From contig CADCII010000046.1 in NCBI GenBank assembly GCA_902801515.1, positions 1-45,986 of the forward strand: 45,986 bases of DNA, read 5' to 3'. The notes beneath the pieces were generated by a model, which did not search any database, was not told the DNA's origin, and worked only from the letters and a program-made list of their open reading frames with translations. The translations under genes and the position numbers were made by a program. Positions 16,530 to 24,596 of the stretch are shown in pieces (the stretch's first letter is position 1; each line of letters begins with the position of its first letter). Source of the stretch: an uncultured Lachnospiraceae bacterium (GTDB taxonomy: Bacteria; Bacillota; Clostridia; Lachnospirales; Lachnospiraceae).

Positions 16530-17615
16530 TTATTCCGACGTGACTACACTGCCGTTATCAACATGGAAGATCCGATCGATCTGCACCGGACTGTTCTCAT
16601 ACTCTTCCAGTCCTGTACAGGTGATAAACGTCTGGATCTCACCGATCGAATCCAGCAGATAATGCTGACGGTTCGTATCCAGTTCAGACAGAACATCGTC
16701 AAGAAGAAGGACCGGAATATCTCCGGTTGCTTCTTTTACCAATTCTATTTCCGCAAGCTTCAACGACAGCGCCGCAGATCTCTGCTGTCCCTGGGATCCG
16801 AAGTGACGGATATCGATCCCGTTTACAGTAAAACTCAGATCATCCCTGTGAGGACCTGTCTCCGTCGACTTAAGATACAGATCTTTATCACGGGCGGCAG
16901 CAAGTGTCTGGGCAAACTCTTCTGCAGAAACATTCTTCTCATAGCCGACACATATCTTTTCTCTGCCTCCGCTCAGTTTTTCATGAATTGGCAGAATGAT
17001 CTCACTGAGTTTTTCCACAAACTTCTCTCTGGAGCGGATCAGAGACGATCCGTACCGGACCAGCTGCTCATCCCATATATCCAGCGTATCGATATCCTGA
17101 GGCCTGAAAGTCAGATCCTTGAGAAGTTTATTTCTCTGAAGAAGGACCTTGTTATAATCTGCAAGAGACGAAACATAGATCTGGTCAAGCTGGCACAGCT
17201 CCATGTCCAGAAATCTTCTTCTTTCAGAAGGACCATTCTTGATAATTCCAAGATCTTCCGGAGAAAAGAACACAAAATGCCCCAGGCCGATCAGCTCCTG
17301 TGCCTTACGGATCGCAATCCCATTGATCGCAATTCCCTTTGCCCTGGCCTTCTTCAGGTGCATATCGATCCTGTAATCAATATCCTTCTTCATCATCTCC
17401 ATCCGAAGATGTGCTTCATCCGCATCAAACCGGATCAGTTCTCTGTCCCTTGAAGTCCTGTGGGATCTTGTTGTTCCGCAAAAATATATGGCCTCGAGAA
17501 TGTTCGTCTTCCCCTGGGCATTATCTCCGTAAAACAGATTCGTCCCTCTGGAAAACGACAGCTCCAGACCATCGTAATTGCGAAAATGTTCCAGTTTAAG
17601 CGTGCTGATGTACAT
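16530..17615 (-). CDS. recF: DNA replication and repair protein RecF
   Basis: A 361-residue SMC-like ATPase that loads recombination proteins at stalled or gapped forks. Walker A is GDNAQGKTNILEAIYF near residue 32, the signature is near FGSQGQQRSAALSLKLAE and Walker B is PVLLLDDVLSELD near residue 300. The ATG at 17615 opens MYISTLKLEHFRNY, the usual RecF N-terminus, with a GAAGAGA upstream. It overlaps the end of yaaA by 20 nt, as is common in this operon. Confidence 0.97.
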   Translation of the reverse strand: MYISTLKLEHFRNYDGLELSFSRGTNLFYGDNAQGKTNILEAIYFCGTTRSHRTSRDRELIRFDADEAHLRMEMMKKDIDYRIDMHLKKARAKGIAINGIAIRKAQELIGLGHFVFFSPEDLGIIKNGPSERRRFLDMELCQLDQIYVSSLADYNKVLLQRNKLLKDLTFRPQDIDTLDIWDEQLVRYGSSLIRSREKFVEKLSEIILPIHEKLSGGREKICVGYEKNVSAEEFAQTLAAARDKDLYLKSTETGPHRDDLSFTVNGIDIRHFGSQGQQRSAALSLKLAEIELVKEATGDIPVLLLDDVLSELDTNRQHYLLDSIGEIQTFITCTGLEEYENSPVQIDRIFHVDNGSVVTSE

Positions 17616-17817
17616 GAATCTCTTCGCTCTCAAAACCTACAACATCACCGTCATGGATCTTCTTGCCGCGCATCGTGCAGACTTCACCATTGACAGTAAC
17701 TTCTTCATTCTCAATCGCATGCTTGGCGTCGGACCCTTCATCAACAAGACCGGCAGCTTTAAGAAGCTGGCCGAGCTTGATATAATCCTCACCTGCTCGC
17801 AAGGTAAAATCTCTCAT
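17596..17817 (-). CDS. yaaA: S4-domain RNA-binding protein YaaA
   Basis: A 73-residue protein that is essentially one S4 domain: DYIKLGQLLKAAGLVDEG, then DAKHAIENEEVTVNGE and GKKIHDGDVV. Always found between dnaN and recF in Firmicutes; the paralogue family binds structured RNA and is linked to ribosome assembly. The ATG at 17817 is chosen because GAGG lies about 10 nt upstream; a TTG two codons earlier is an alternative. Its leader contains an A-rich run and a CTGCCG/CGGCAG stem close to the ribosome binding site, plus a cluster of hairpins farther upstream. Confidence 0.93.
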   Translation of the reverse strand: MRDFTLRAGEDYIKLGQLLKAAGLVDEGSDAKHAIENEEVTVNGEVCTMRGKKIHDGDVVGFESEEIHVHQHA

Positions 17818-17832
17818 ACTCAATCCTCATTC

Positions 17833-17860
17833 CTGCCGCCTGCACCCGGCAGCTTTTTTT
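17833..17860 (+). terminator. Hairpin with plus-strand T run upstream of yaaA
   Basis: CTGCCG/CGGCAG (17833-17852) is followed on the plus strand by CTTTTTTT. No plus-strand gene precedes it. Read on the minus strand, the stem lies just before the yaaA ribosome binding site and could affect initiation. Confidence 0.4.
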
Positions 17861-17862
17861 CT

Positions 17863-18041
17863 CACTTTGGGCAAGAAAGCGAGTTATCCTTCTCTCTTAC
17901 CCAAAATTCCGCAACAAAAATAAGCGGAATTTTATATTTTGGACAGAATAATAAGTTTAATGACTCTTCTACCCAAACTCACACACAACAGCCACATTGT
18001 CTTGGGCAAGATTAGTAAAAATCCAGCTTCTTTACCCAATA
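17863..18041 (-). repeat. Cluster of tandem hairpins built from a TTGGGTAAGA-type motif, between dnaN and yaaA
   Basis: Read on the minus strand, three successive stem-loops each pair a copy of TTGGGTA(A/G)A with a TCTTGCCCAA-type partner: 18041-17999, 17978-17937 (weaker partner TCTGTCCAAAA) and 17905-17863. Between the last two there is an unrelated perfect 10-bp stem AAAATTCCGC/GCGGAATTTT (17903-17933). They lie in the 293-nt leader between dnaN and yaaA-recF, where no ORF is visible. Function unknown. Confidence 0.7.
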
Positions 18042-18116
18042 ATCCTTTTAAATCAGCCTTACTCACGCTGCTTTATCACGCAGCATTATATTGAAAACAT
18101 CAAACCGGGCGATATC

Positions 18117-19217
18117 TTACACGAAGTTGACCGGCAGGACAAGATAAATATAAGATCCTGCGTCATCCCTGATAAAGCAGGGTGCCTTGGAATTCAGGAA
18201 GTAGACAGATATCTCTTCATCATCGATTACACGAAGTACATCAAGGATAAACTTCGGATTGAAACCGATACGAAGTTCTTTTCCTTCTGATTCCACCGCT
18301 ACGTCATCCGACATGGAACCTGCTGATGAGCGGATTGAGAGATTCATGGAATCTCCGCCGATCGTCAGTACCAGGGTTCCTTTATCAGACTCACTGGTAA
18401 AGAGCATGGCCCTGTCAACTGCACTCATAAGAGAAGTCTTTTTCACCTTGATCTTTGTCTCATAGTCATTGGACAGCATCTGGTCAATACGGAAATACTT
18501 TCCATCGATCAGACGGGATACGACCAGAGTTCCGTACATCTCAAACAGTATCTGGTTCTTTGTAAAGTAGACGCGGACTTCATCCTCGATCTCGCCGGAT
18601 ACGATCTTGCTGATCTCACTGAGTGTCTTTCCCGGGATGATTGCCTCGTAATCTTCGTAAGAAGAGTCAAGATTCAGCTGACGGATCGCAATGCGGTGTC
18701 CGTCCAGGGCAGTCATGCGCAGTTCATTTTCATGGATCTGCAGATTCTCACCTGTCATGATCTTATTGGCATCGTTGGGTGAGATAGAGAAAAGAGTCTG
18801 GCGGATCAGCTCACGCAGCTGGAACTGATTCATCACCACAGGATTTTCTTTATCCACTGAAGGGAGGGGACTGAATTCAGTTCCGTCCTTGCCGACGATA
18901 TTGAAGACAGAATTCTCACAGGTAATGGTTGTCTGATAATTAGATCCTGTCTCTATGGTTATATCTGCTTCCGGCATCTTTCTGATGATCTCGGAGAACA
19001 GTTTCGCATCCAGACAGATCAGACCTCTCTCTTCTATCGTTCCCTTTACTTCAGTCTCAATGCCAAGCTCCATATCATTTCCTGTAAGCTTGATCGTATC
19101 GACCGTCGCATCGATCAGGACACAATAGAGAATGTTCATGGTTGTCTTAGAAGGAACCGCTTTCAGAACAATATTCAGAGATTTTGCCAGTTCCTGTTTC
19201 GCAGCTGTAATCTTCAT
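18117..19217 (-). CDS. dnaN: DNA polymerase III sliding clamp (beta subunit)
   Basis: A 366-residue clamp that encircles DNA and tethers polymerase III. It begins MKITAAKQELAKSLNIVLKA, and three repeated clamp domains of about 120 residues follow. The C-terminus SYIYLVLPVNF fits the family's usual ending near the partner-binding pocket. The ATG at 19217 has GAGGAAGG about 10 nt upstream; the longer open frame reaches into the intergenic region without a start signal. Gene order after dnaA is the conserved one. Confidence 0.98.
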   Translation of the reverse strand: MKITAAKQELAKSLNIVLKAVPSKTTMNILYCVLIDATVDTIKLTGNDMELGIETEVKGTIEERGLICLDAKLFSEIIRKMPEADITIETGSNYQTTITCENSVFNIVGKDGTEFSPLPSVDKENPVVMNQFQLRELIRQTLFSISPNDANKIMTGENLQIHENELRMTALDGHRIAIRQLNLDSSYEDYEAIIPGKTLSEISKIVSGEIEDEVRVYFTKNQILFEMYGTLVVSRLIDGKYFRIDQMLSNDYETKIKVKKTSLMSAVDRAMLFTSESDKGTLVLTIGGDSMNLSIRSSAGSMSDDVAVESEGKELRIGFNPKFILDVLRVIDDEEISVYFLNSKAPCFIRDDAGSYIYLVLPVNFV

Positions 19218-19539
19218 ACCATCATCGCCTTCCTCATACAAATAAATAAAAACAAGATCAGTATTCTTCTTAATAAAGACTGTGGAAAGGTGGAAATGGG
19301 GATCCAGCCTTACTGGCCACAGTATTTTTCGCTTGGAAAACCTGTTGGAGAACAATAATGTTTAAACAGGATAACCATCTGTCTGTCCACAGGCCGCCTT
19401 TGAGTGTCTGAAAATGAGTCGCTTTTGTGTTGATGAAATGTAATAATTCATCAACCTTAATCCCATCTGATTCACTCGTTTAAACGGTGGAAAAGTGGAA
19501 AATTCAGTGGATAAGACAGTTTTCTGTCATATACGCTGT
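19218..19539. other. dnaA-dnaN intergenic region with second DnaA-box cluster
   Basis: Next to the dnaA stop lie AGTGGATAA (19506-19514, one mismatch to the DnaA box) and two phased weaker boxes, AGTGGAAAA (19494-19502) and GGTGGAAAA (19486-19494). A perfect 9-bp inverted repeat GTTGATGAA/TTCATCAAC lies at 19429-19455. The part nearest dnaN is A/T-rich (for example 19240-19275). No ORF is supported. Many Firmicutes have a bipartite origin with boxes on both sides of dnaA; assigning this as the second half is an inference. Confidence 0.6.
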
Positions 19540-20922
19540 TTAATTCGACGGACTTATTTTTTTCTTCAGGACATCGATGGTCCGGCGGAATTCGTCAAAC
19601 TGTTTGATATCGTCTTCAACTTTATTAATACCATAGATGACCGTGGAATGGTCTCTCTTCCCCAGAGCGTCTCCGATCGAGTTGAAAGACATGTTGGTCA
19701 TATTGCGGCACAGATACATTACGATCTGCCTGGGCTGGACAATCTCGGAATTCCTCTTTGATCCTTTGATGTCCTGCACGGGGATATTGAAATGTTCCGC
19801 GACCGTATTGATGATCAGTTCTGCCGTTACTTCCTTTTTCTCATCCGGAGAAATAAACTCTTTCAGAGCATCTTCCGCAAGTTCTATGGTAATCTCTCTG
19901 TTTTCCACACGGCTGAGCGCGATCAGTTTTGTAAGTGCGCCTTCCAGCTCACGGATGTTTGACTTGATGTTAGTAGCGATGTACTGGAAAACTTCATTAT
20001 TAATAGAGTATCTCTCCATCTCCGCTTTTTTCTGCAGGATTGCCATCCTGGTCTCGTAGTCCGGCATCTGGATATCTGCCAGAAGACCGGAAGCGAATCT
20101 GGTGCGGAGTCTCTCATCCAGCGTATCGAATTCCTTCGGAGGTCGGTCTGAGGAGATGATGATCTGTTTTTCTCTTGCGATCAGTTCATTGAAGGTATGG
20201 AAGAACTCTTCCTGAGTTGATTCCTTTCCTATTATAAACTGTATATCATCGATCAGCAGAATATCTATGTTGCGGTATCTGTGGCGGAAGCCGTTGATCA
20301 GAGAGATATTGTTGGAGTTTCTCAGAGCGTCGATCAGTTCATTTGTAAAAGTCTCTGAAGAAACATATCTGACTGTCTTTTCAGGCTGAGTCGATATGAT
20401 ATGTCCTGCGATGGCGTGCATCAGATGAGTCTTGCCAAGTCCCGGGCCTCCGTAAATAAAAAGAGGATTGTACATACGTCCGGGAGATTCCGCCACTGCG
20501 ACAGCTGCGGAATGCGCAAACTTATTATTGGATCCGACGACAAAATTCTCGAAGGTATACTTCGGATTCAGTCCCGCATCCAGAAGACTCATATTCACTT
20601 TGGGATCGCCGCCCGGGAGTTCGACTCTGGCTGTCTGGCCATTGCGCAGATTCTCTTCCTTTGCTTCTTCCGGAAGGATAAAGCCGATCTCATATTCTGT
20701 TCCTGTTATCTCGGCGACGGCAACCTTCAGGGGAAATACGTATTTCTTCGATATATAATCAATTCCCATCTGACCTGTGGGAACAAGGATGATCACTGTA
20801 TTATCCCGTACACCGTGAACTTCCAGAGGCTGCAGCCAGGTCCGGAAAGCCACGTCCGTTACATCAAATTCCTTCTTGACACTCTGAAGGATTTCATTCC
20901 ATGTTTCTTTGCTGATTTCCAT
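19540..20922 (-). CDS. dnaA: Chromosomal replication initiator protein DnaA
   Basis: A 460-residue AAA+ initiator. Domain I starts MEISKETWNEILQSVKKEF. Domain III has Walker A GGPGLGKTHLMHAIAG near residue 157 and Walker B DILLIDDIQFI. The DNA-binding domain IV contains the DnaA signature GKRDHSTVIYGINKV. The ATG at 20922 has an AGGG 8 nt upstream, weaker than elsewhere in the window. The promoter and DnaA boxes lie immediately upstream, compatible with autoregulation. Confidence 0.99.
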   Translation of the reverse strand: MEISKETWNEILQSVKKEFDVTDVAFRTWLQPLEVHGVRDNTVIILVPTGQMGIDYISKKYVFPLKVAVAEITGTEYEIGFILPEEAKEENLRNGQTARVELPGGDPKVNMSLLDAGLNPKYTFENFVVGSNNKFAHSAAVAVAESPGRMYNPLFIYGGPGLGKTHLMHAIAGHIISTQPEKTVRYVSSETFTNELIDALRNSNNISLINGFRHRYRNIDILLIDDIQFIIGKESTQEEFFHTFNELIAREKQIIISSDRPPKEFDTLDERLRTRFASGLLADIQMPDYETRMAILQKKAEMERYSINNEVFQYIATNIKSNIRELEGALTKLIALSRVENREITIELAEDALKEFISPDEKKEVTAELIINTVAEHFNIPVQDIKGSKRNSEIVQPRQIVMYLCRNMTNMSFNSIGDALGKRDHSTVIYGINKVEDDIKQFDEFRRTIDVLKKKISPSN

Positions 20923-20939
20923 AGTTTTCCCTGCTATTT

Positions 20940-21120
20940 TTAATGACAACACAATATCACAATAATTCTATAAAAAAGTCCGTCGATTTTCAAATCAGCA
21001 CAGGAGAAGAATGTGGATAACTGTAAATACGATAAATACGGAATTTTTGACAGTTATCAACGATTCATGAACGACTTCTCCACAGTTTTTCCAGAGTGGG
21101 TGGAAAAATCTGTGGAGAAC
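20940..21120. other. oriC: Replication origin region (oriC) between dnaA and rpmH
   Basis: DnaA boxes seen are a perfect TGTGGATAA at 21012-21020, TTCTCCACA at 21076-21084 and TGTGGAGAA at 21111-21119 (one mismatch each), and weaker TTATCAACG at 21054-21062 and GGTGGAAAA at 21099-21107. An A/T-rich stretch (20944-20978) adjoins dnaA, and TAAATACG is directly repeated at 21024 and 21033. Gene order and the change of gene strand here support oriC. The position of the unwinding element is not proven. Confidence 0.8.
20965..20993 (-). promoter_or_regulatory. Likely dnaA promoter
   Basis: The minus strand has TTGAAA (20988-20993), a 17-nt spacer and TAGAAT (20965-20970), about 40 nt before the dnaA start. 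It is flanked by the DnaA-box cluster. Confidence 0.6.
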
Positions 21121-21128
21121 TTTTGTTC

Positions 21129-21157
21129 TTGACTCATACATACCATCTGAATATAAT
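21129..21157 (+). promoter_or_regulatory. Promoter of the rpmH-rnpA operon
   Basis: TTGACT (21129-21134), a 17-nt spacer and TATAAT (21152-21157) on the plus strand, about 80 nt before rpmH and directly adjacent to the DnaA boxes. Confidence 0.82.
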
Positions 21158-21239
21158 TAGAGCGATGTTTTCTCGAAATATGGCGGGATACAGAAACCCA
21201 TTAAGATAGATTACTGGGAAGTGAAGGGGGTGCAGTTCT

Positions 21240-21545
21240 ATGAAAATGACATTTCAGCCGAAAAAGAGACAGAGATCAAAAGTCCATGGCTTCCGCAGCA
21301 GGATGAGTACAAAGGGCGGCAGAAAAGTTCTCCAGGCCAGAAGAGCCAAGGGAAGAAAAGTTCTTTCCGATTCGAAACTCTTTTATTTATGGTTAAGTTA
21401 TGATCAAATCGGAAAGTTTAAAAAAGACCAGGGATTTTTCAGTCGTCTATCAGAAAGGAAAGTCCATCGCGAACCGTACACTGGTTCTCTACGTTCTCAG
21501 AGTAAAGGACAGGGATACGAACCGTGTCGGCATATCTGTGAGTAA
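21240..21545 (+). CDS. rpmH: Ribosomal protein L34 with an abnormal C-terminal extension overlapping rnpA
   Basis: The first 44 residues ([19 protein letters not shown], then GRKVLSD) are a normal L34, a small basic protein of the large subunit. L34 normally stops at about residue 44-49. Here no stop occurs until residue 101, so the frame extends 146 nt into rnpA and the extra 57 residues are the out-of-frame translation of rnpA (ends PCRHICE). AGGGGG lies about 10 nt before the ATG. Either a small indel destroyed the true stop, or this strain makes an extended L34. The L34 identity is certain; the end is doubtful. Confidence 0.85.
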   Translation: MKMTFQPKKRQRSKVHGFRSRMSTKGGRKVLQARRAKGRKVLSDSKLFYLWLSYDQIGKFKKDQGFFSRLSERKVHREPYTGSLRSQSKGQGYEPCRHICE

Positions 21546-21759
21546 AAAGGTCGGAAACAGCGTAGTCCGCCATCACCTGACAAGACTTGTCAGAGAAAGC
21601 TATCGTCTGCATGAAAATGAATTCGTTGGGGGCATAGACCTGATTGTTCTGGTCCGGCCCGGCGCGAAAGAAAGCGATTTCTTTACTATTGAACGCGCGC
21701 TGCTCTCATTGGGAAGAAGAGCAGAAATCATCGAAAATCATACGGAGGCAACGATATGA
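21400..21759 (+). CDS. rnpA: Ribonuclease P protein component
   Basis: A 119-residue basic protein that binds RNase P RNA and helps process tRNA 5' ends. It begins [17 protein letters not shown] and carries the RNR-type motif [18 protein letters not shown] near residue 50. The ATG lies inside the extended rpmH frame, with no strong ribosome binding site immediately upstream. This suggests dependence on translation of rpmH. It overlaps yidD by 4 nt (ATGA). Confidence 0.96.
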   Translation: MIKSESLKKTRDFSVVYQKGKSIANRTLVLYVLRVKDRDTNRVGISVSKKVGNSVVRHHLTRLVRESYRLHENEFVGGIDLIVLVRPGAKESDFFTIERALLSLGRRAEIIENHTEATI

Positions 21760-21965
21760 AAAAGATCATGATATGGTCCATTCATAAATATCAGAAATAT
21801 CTGTCTCCGGTTAAAACGACCCGGTGTCCGTATTATCCTACCTGCAGCAATTATGCTCTGCAGGCAATTGAAAAACACGGCGCGCTCAAGGGCGGGATAC
21901 TTGCCGGGTGGAGGATCCTCCGCTGCAATCCGTTTTCGCACGGAGGGTATGATCCGGTACCTTAA
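21756..21965 (+). CDS. yidD: Membrane protein insertion efficiency factor YidD
   Basis: A 69-residue protein with the family's Cys-containing core [19 protein letters not shown] and [19 protein letters not shown]. It assists YidC-dependent membrane insertion at the inner face of the membrane. The ATG overlaps the rnpA stop, with GGAGG upstream inside rnpA. yidC follows after 27 nt. Confidence 0.96.
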   Translation: MKKIMIWSIHKYQKYLSPVKTTRCPYYPTCSNYALQAIEKHGALKGGILAGWRILRCNPFSHGGYDPVP

Positions 21966-21992
21966 TTTCATTTATTTAAAGAGGAAAGACGA

Positions 21993-23258
21993 ATGAGTTT
22001 ACTTACCAAGAGCGGTGGATTTCTTGGCCCGATCGCTACAGTGCTCGGATATGTAATGAGCGGTATCTTTGCACTTCTTGTAGCGATCAATATTCCGAAT
22101 ATCGGCCTTGCGATCATATTGTTCACCATCGTCATCTATATGCTGATGCTTCCGCTGACTTACAGGCAGCAGAAATTCTCCAGGATGACTCCGCTGATGA
22201 ATCCGGAATTGAATGCGATCCGCGATAAGTACAAGGGTAAGCAGGATCAGGCATCCATGCAGCGCATGAATGAGGAGACCCAAATGGTCTACGCCAAGTA
22301 CGGCGTCAACCCGGCAGGTTCCTGTGTGCAGCTGGCGATCCAGATGCTGATACTGTTCCCGCTGTATCGTGTGATCATGAATATTCCGGCATACGTACCT
22401 CAGGTCAAGGAAGTCTTTGTCGAACTGGCAGGAAAGCTTCTTACAACTACGGGTGCTGAGAAATATCTGACAGATATTGCCAAATCTATCCAGGCAATGA
22501 CGATCAGCAAGAGTTTTACAGAAAACACGATCATCGATACACTGTACAAGTTCCGTCCGACAAACTGGACAGGACTTGCGGAGCAGTTTCCTGAACTGAG
22601 TGATATTATCGCAAAAACTCAGAAAACGATCGGCGGCATGAACAATTTCCTCGGACTGGATATTGCGAATACACCGATGAATATCATTAAAGAGCATGCC
22701 ACAGTATGGCTTGTTATCGCAGCAGTCCTGGTTCCGGTTCTTGCAGCCGCTACTCAGTGGATCTCTGTCAAGCTTTCCATGGCAGGCAGTACGCAGCCGG
22801 AAGGAACCGACCAGATGGCAGGCACCATGAAGACCATGAACAATGTCATGCCTCTGATGTCAGCATTCTTCTGCCTGACTCTCCCTGTCGGTATGGGCAT
22901 CTACTGGATCATGTCCGCAGTTGTGCGTACGGTCCAGACCTGGTTCATCAATAAGCGTCTTGAGAAAGTTGACATGAGCGAGCTTCTCAAGCAGAACATG
23001 GAGAAGAATAAGAAGAAAATGGAGAAGAAGGGCGGCGTGACTGCTACCCAGATCTCTCAGAACGCGGCGATCAATACCAGGAATATTGAGAATCAGACTC
23101 AGCCGGAATCAAGACTTGAGCGTGCGAAGAAGCTCTCCAAAGAAGCCGGCAATATCTCTGACGACGCAGTACAGAGTAAGAAAGAGTACCGTCCCGGCTC
23201 TCTTGCCGAGAAGGCAAATATGGTATCTGCGTACAATGAAGCTCACCGCAAGAAGTAA
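21993..23258 (+). CDS. yidC: Membrane protein insertase YidC/OxaI
   Basis: A 421-residue multi-span membrane protein of the Gram-positive YidC type but without an N-terminal lipobox Cys. Hydrophobic spans lie at about residues 15-35, 37-55, 105-125, 235-255 and 280-310. The short cytoplasmic hairpin between the first spans and the next contains TYRQQKFSRMTPLMNPELN. The C-terminal 90 residues are a Lys-rich, soluble tail (MEKNKKKMEKKGG and onward), which is typical of ribosome-contacting tails. GAGGAAAGACG precedes the ATG. An unusually long loop sits between spans at about residues 130-230. Confidence 0.95.
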   Translation: MSLLTKSGGFLGPIATVLGYVMSGIFALLVAINIPNIGLAIILFTIVIYMLMLPLTYRQQKFSRMTPLMNPELNAIRDKYKGKQDQASMQRMNEETQMVYAKYGVNPAGSCVQLAIQMLILFPLYRVIMNIPAYVPQVKEVFVELAGKLLTTTGAEKYLTDIAKSIQAMTISKSFTENTIIDTLYKFRPTNWTGLAEQFPELSDIIAKTQKTIGGMNNFLGLDIANTPMNIIKEHATVWLVIAAVLVPVLAAATQWISVKLSMAGSTQPEGTDQMAGTMKTMNNVMPLMSAFFCLTLPVGMGIYWIMSAVVRTVQTWFINKRLEKVDMSELLKQNMEKNKKKMEKKGGVTATQISQNAAINTRNIENQTQPESRLERAKKLSKEAGNISDDAVQSKKEYRPGSLAEKANMVSAYNEAHRKK

Positions 23259-23294
23259 TTGTGAAAAGTTCGTATATTAAAGAGGAATAAAGAA

Positions 23295-24425
23295 ATGAGT
23301 GAATTGATCAGGGTCAGCGGCAAGACGCTTGAGGATGCGATCACAAACGCAACGATCAGGCTTGGTGTGACCAGTGACAATATCGTATATACGGTAATAG
23401 AGCATGAATCCAAAGGTTTCCTCGGAATCGGTGCAAAAGATGCGGTCATAGAGGTAAGAGCCAAGGATGAAGCTGATTATGAAGCCGAGAGATTAAAGAT
23501 CAAGGCTGAAGAAGACGCAGCGCGTGCCGCGCAGGAAGCGGCAGCAAAAGCAGAAGCAGAGAAAAAGGCCGCCCGGGAAGCAGCTGCCAGAGAAGCGCAG
23601 AAGGCGGAAGCTCTTAAGGAAGAGGTTACTGAAGTTTCTGCACAGGAAGAAGAGGCGGTTGAAGAAACAGTCCAGAGTGTCGAAGAGGCAGTTGAAGAGT
23701 CTGTCGAAGAAGAAACAGAAGCTCCCAGAAAGAGAGAAAGGGAGATCAAACCTCTCGAAGATCCCAGCGAAGCGATTGCAAAGGCAGAGGGATTCCTGCG
23801 GGATGTATACCAGGCAATGGGCATGGATGTTGATCTTGTAAGTACTTATGACGGAGAAGTCCTGAATGTCCAGATGAATGGCGACGATATGGGTATCCTG
23901 ATCGGAAAGAGAGGACAGACTCTTGATTCCCTTCAGTATCTGGTAAGCCTGGTAGTCAACAAGGGCAGTTCCACTTATGTCAGAGTAAAACTGGATACAG
24001 AGAATTATCGCGAAAGACGTAAGGCAACTCTTGAAAATCTTGCCAAGAATATTTCGGTCAAGGTTAAGAAGAGCCGCCAGAGCGTATATCTGGAGCCGAT
24101 GAATCCTTATGAAAGAAGGATCATTCACTCCGCTCTCCAGGGCGATCCGTTCGTAACTACCTACAGTGAAGGCGAAGAACCGAACCGCAAAGTTGTTGTG
24201 GCACTGAAGAAAGATGCTGACCTGGATGCGCTGGACCGCAAGTACGGAGAAAGACGTTCAAGAGGCGGATACCGCAATTCCAGAGGAAAAGGCGGACGCG
24301 GTGACCGCAGGGGCTCAAGAAGACAGAATAGAGAGTCCGGAAATGAAATGGCTGAATATATCGAGCCGGTACAGATTCCGGATGCTCCGGCCGAGAATTC
24401 CGGAGAAACCTTTACTGAGGAATAA
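23295..24425 (+). CDS. jag: Jag/KhpB RNA-binding protein (Jag_N, KH and R3H domains) with RG-rich tail
   Basis: A 376-residue protein. Jag_N is at residues 1-56 (SGKTLEDAITNA, KGFLGIGAKDA). Residues about 58-155 are a long Ala/Glu/Lys-rich coiled-coil linker. The KH domain has GKRGQTLDSLQYLVSLVVN near residue 204, and the R3H motif MNPYERRIIHSALQ is near residue 269. The last part (about 316-350) is an Arg/Gly-rich, RGG-like tail followed by an acidic end. KhpB with KhpA binds RNA and affects cell elongation and division in other Firmicutes. GAGGAATAAAG precedes the ATG. The linker and RG tail make it longer than typical Jag proteins. Confidence 0.93.
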   Translation: MSELIRVSGKTLEDAITNATIRLGVTSDNIVYTVIEHESKGFLGIGAKDAVIEVRAKDEADYEAERLKIKAEEDAARAAQEAAAKAEAEKKAAREAAAREAQKAEALKEEVTEVSAQEEEAVEETVQSVEEAVEESVEEETEAPRKREREIKPLEDPSEAIAKAEGFLRDVYQAMGMDVDLVSTYDGEVLNVQMNGDDMGILIGKRGQTLDSLQYLVSLVVNKGSSTYVRVKLDTENYRERRKATLENLAKNISVKVKKSRQSVYLEPMNPYERRIIHSALQGDPFVTTYSEGEEPNRKVVVALKKDADLDALDRKYGERRSRGGYRNSRGKGGRGDRRGSRRQNRESGNEMAEYIEPVQIPDAPAENSGETFTEE

Positions 24426-24483
24426 GAACCGGTTCTGTATTCATCAAAAGATCCGGCCTGCCGGAGAAGTATGAGACATATGG

Positions 24484-24515
24484 GAGGCTATCAGAAGATG
24501 GCCTCTCATTTTATG
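24484..24515 (+). terminator. Possible terminator after jag
   Basis: A 7-bp stem GGGAGGC/GCCTCTC (one G-U pair, about 24482-24507) is followed by ATTTTATG. The T run is short, so termination may be partial and mnmE could still be co-transcribed. Confidence 0.45.
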
Positions 24516-24538
24516 TGATAAGGCCGGATGTGGCCGCA

Positions 24539-24558
24539 ATGCCTGCATAAACAGGCAT
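24539..24558. repeat. Perfect 7-bp hairpin upstream of mnmE
   Basis: ATGCCTG/CAGGCAT around a 6-nt loop, 39 nt before mnmE. There is no T run; its function is not apparent. Confidence 0.55.
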
Positions 24559-24596
24559 GCGAAGTCAACGCAATAATATGCTGACAGAGGTTGTGT

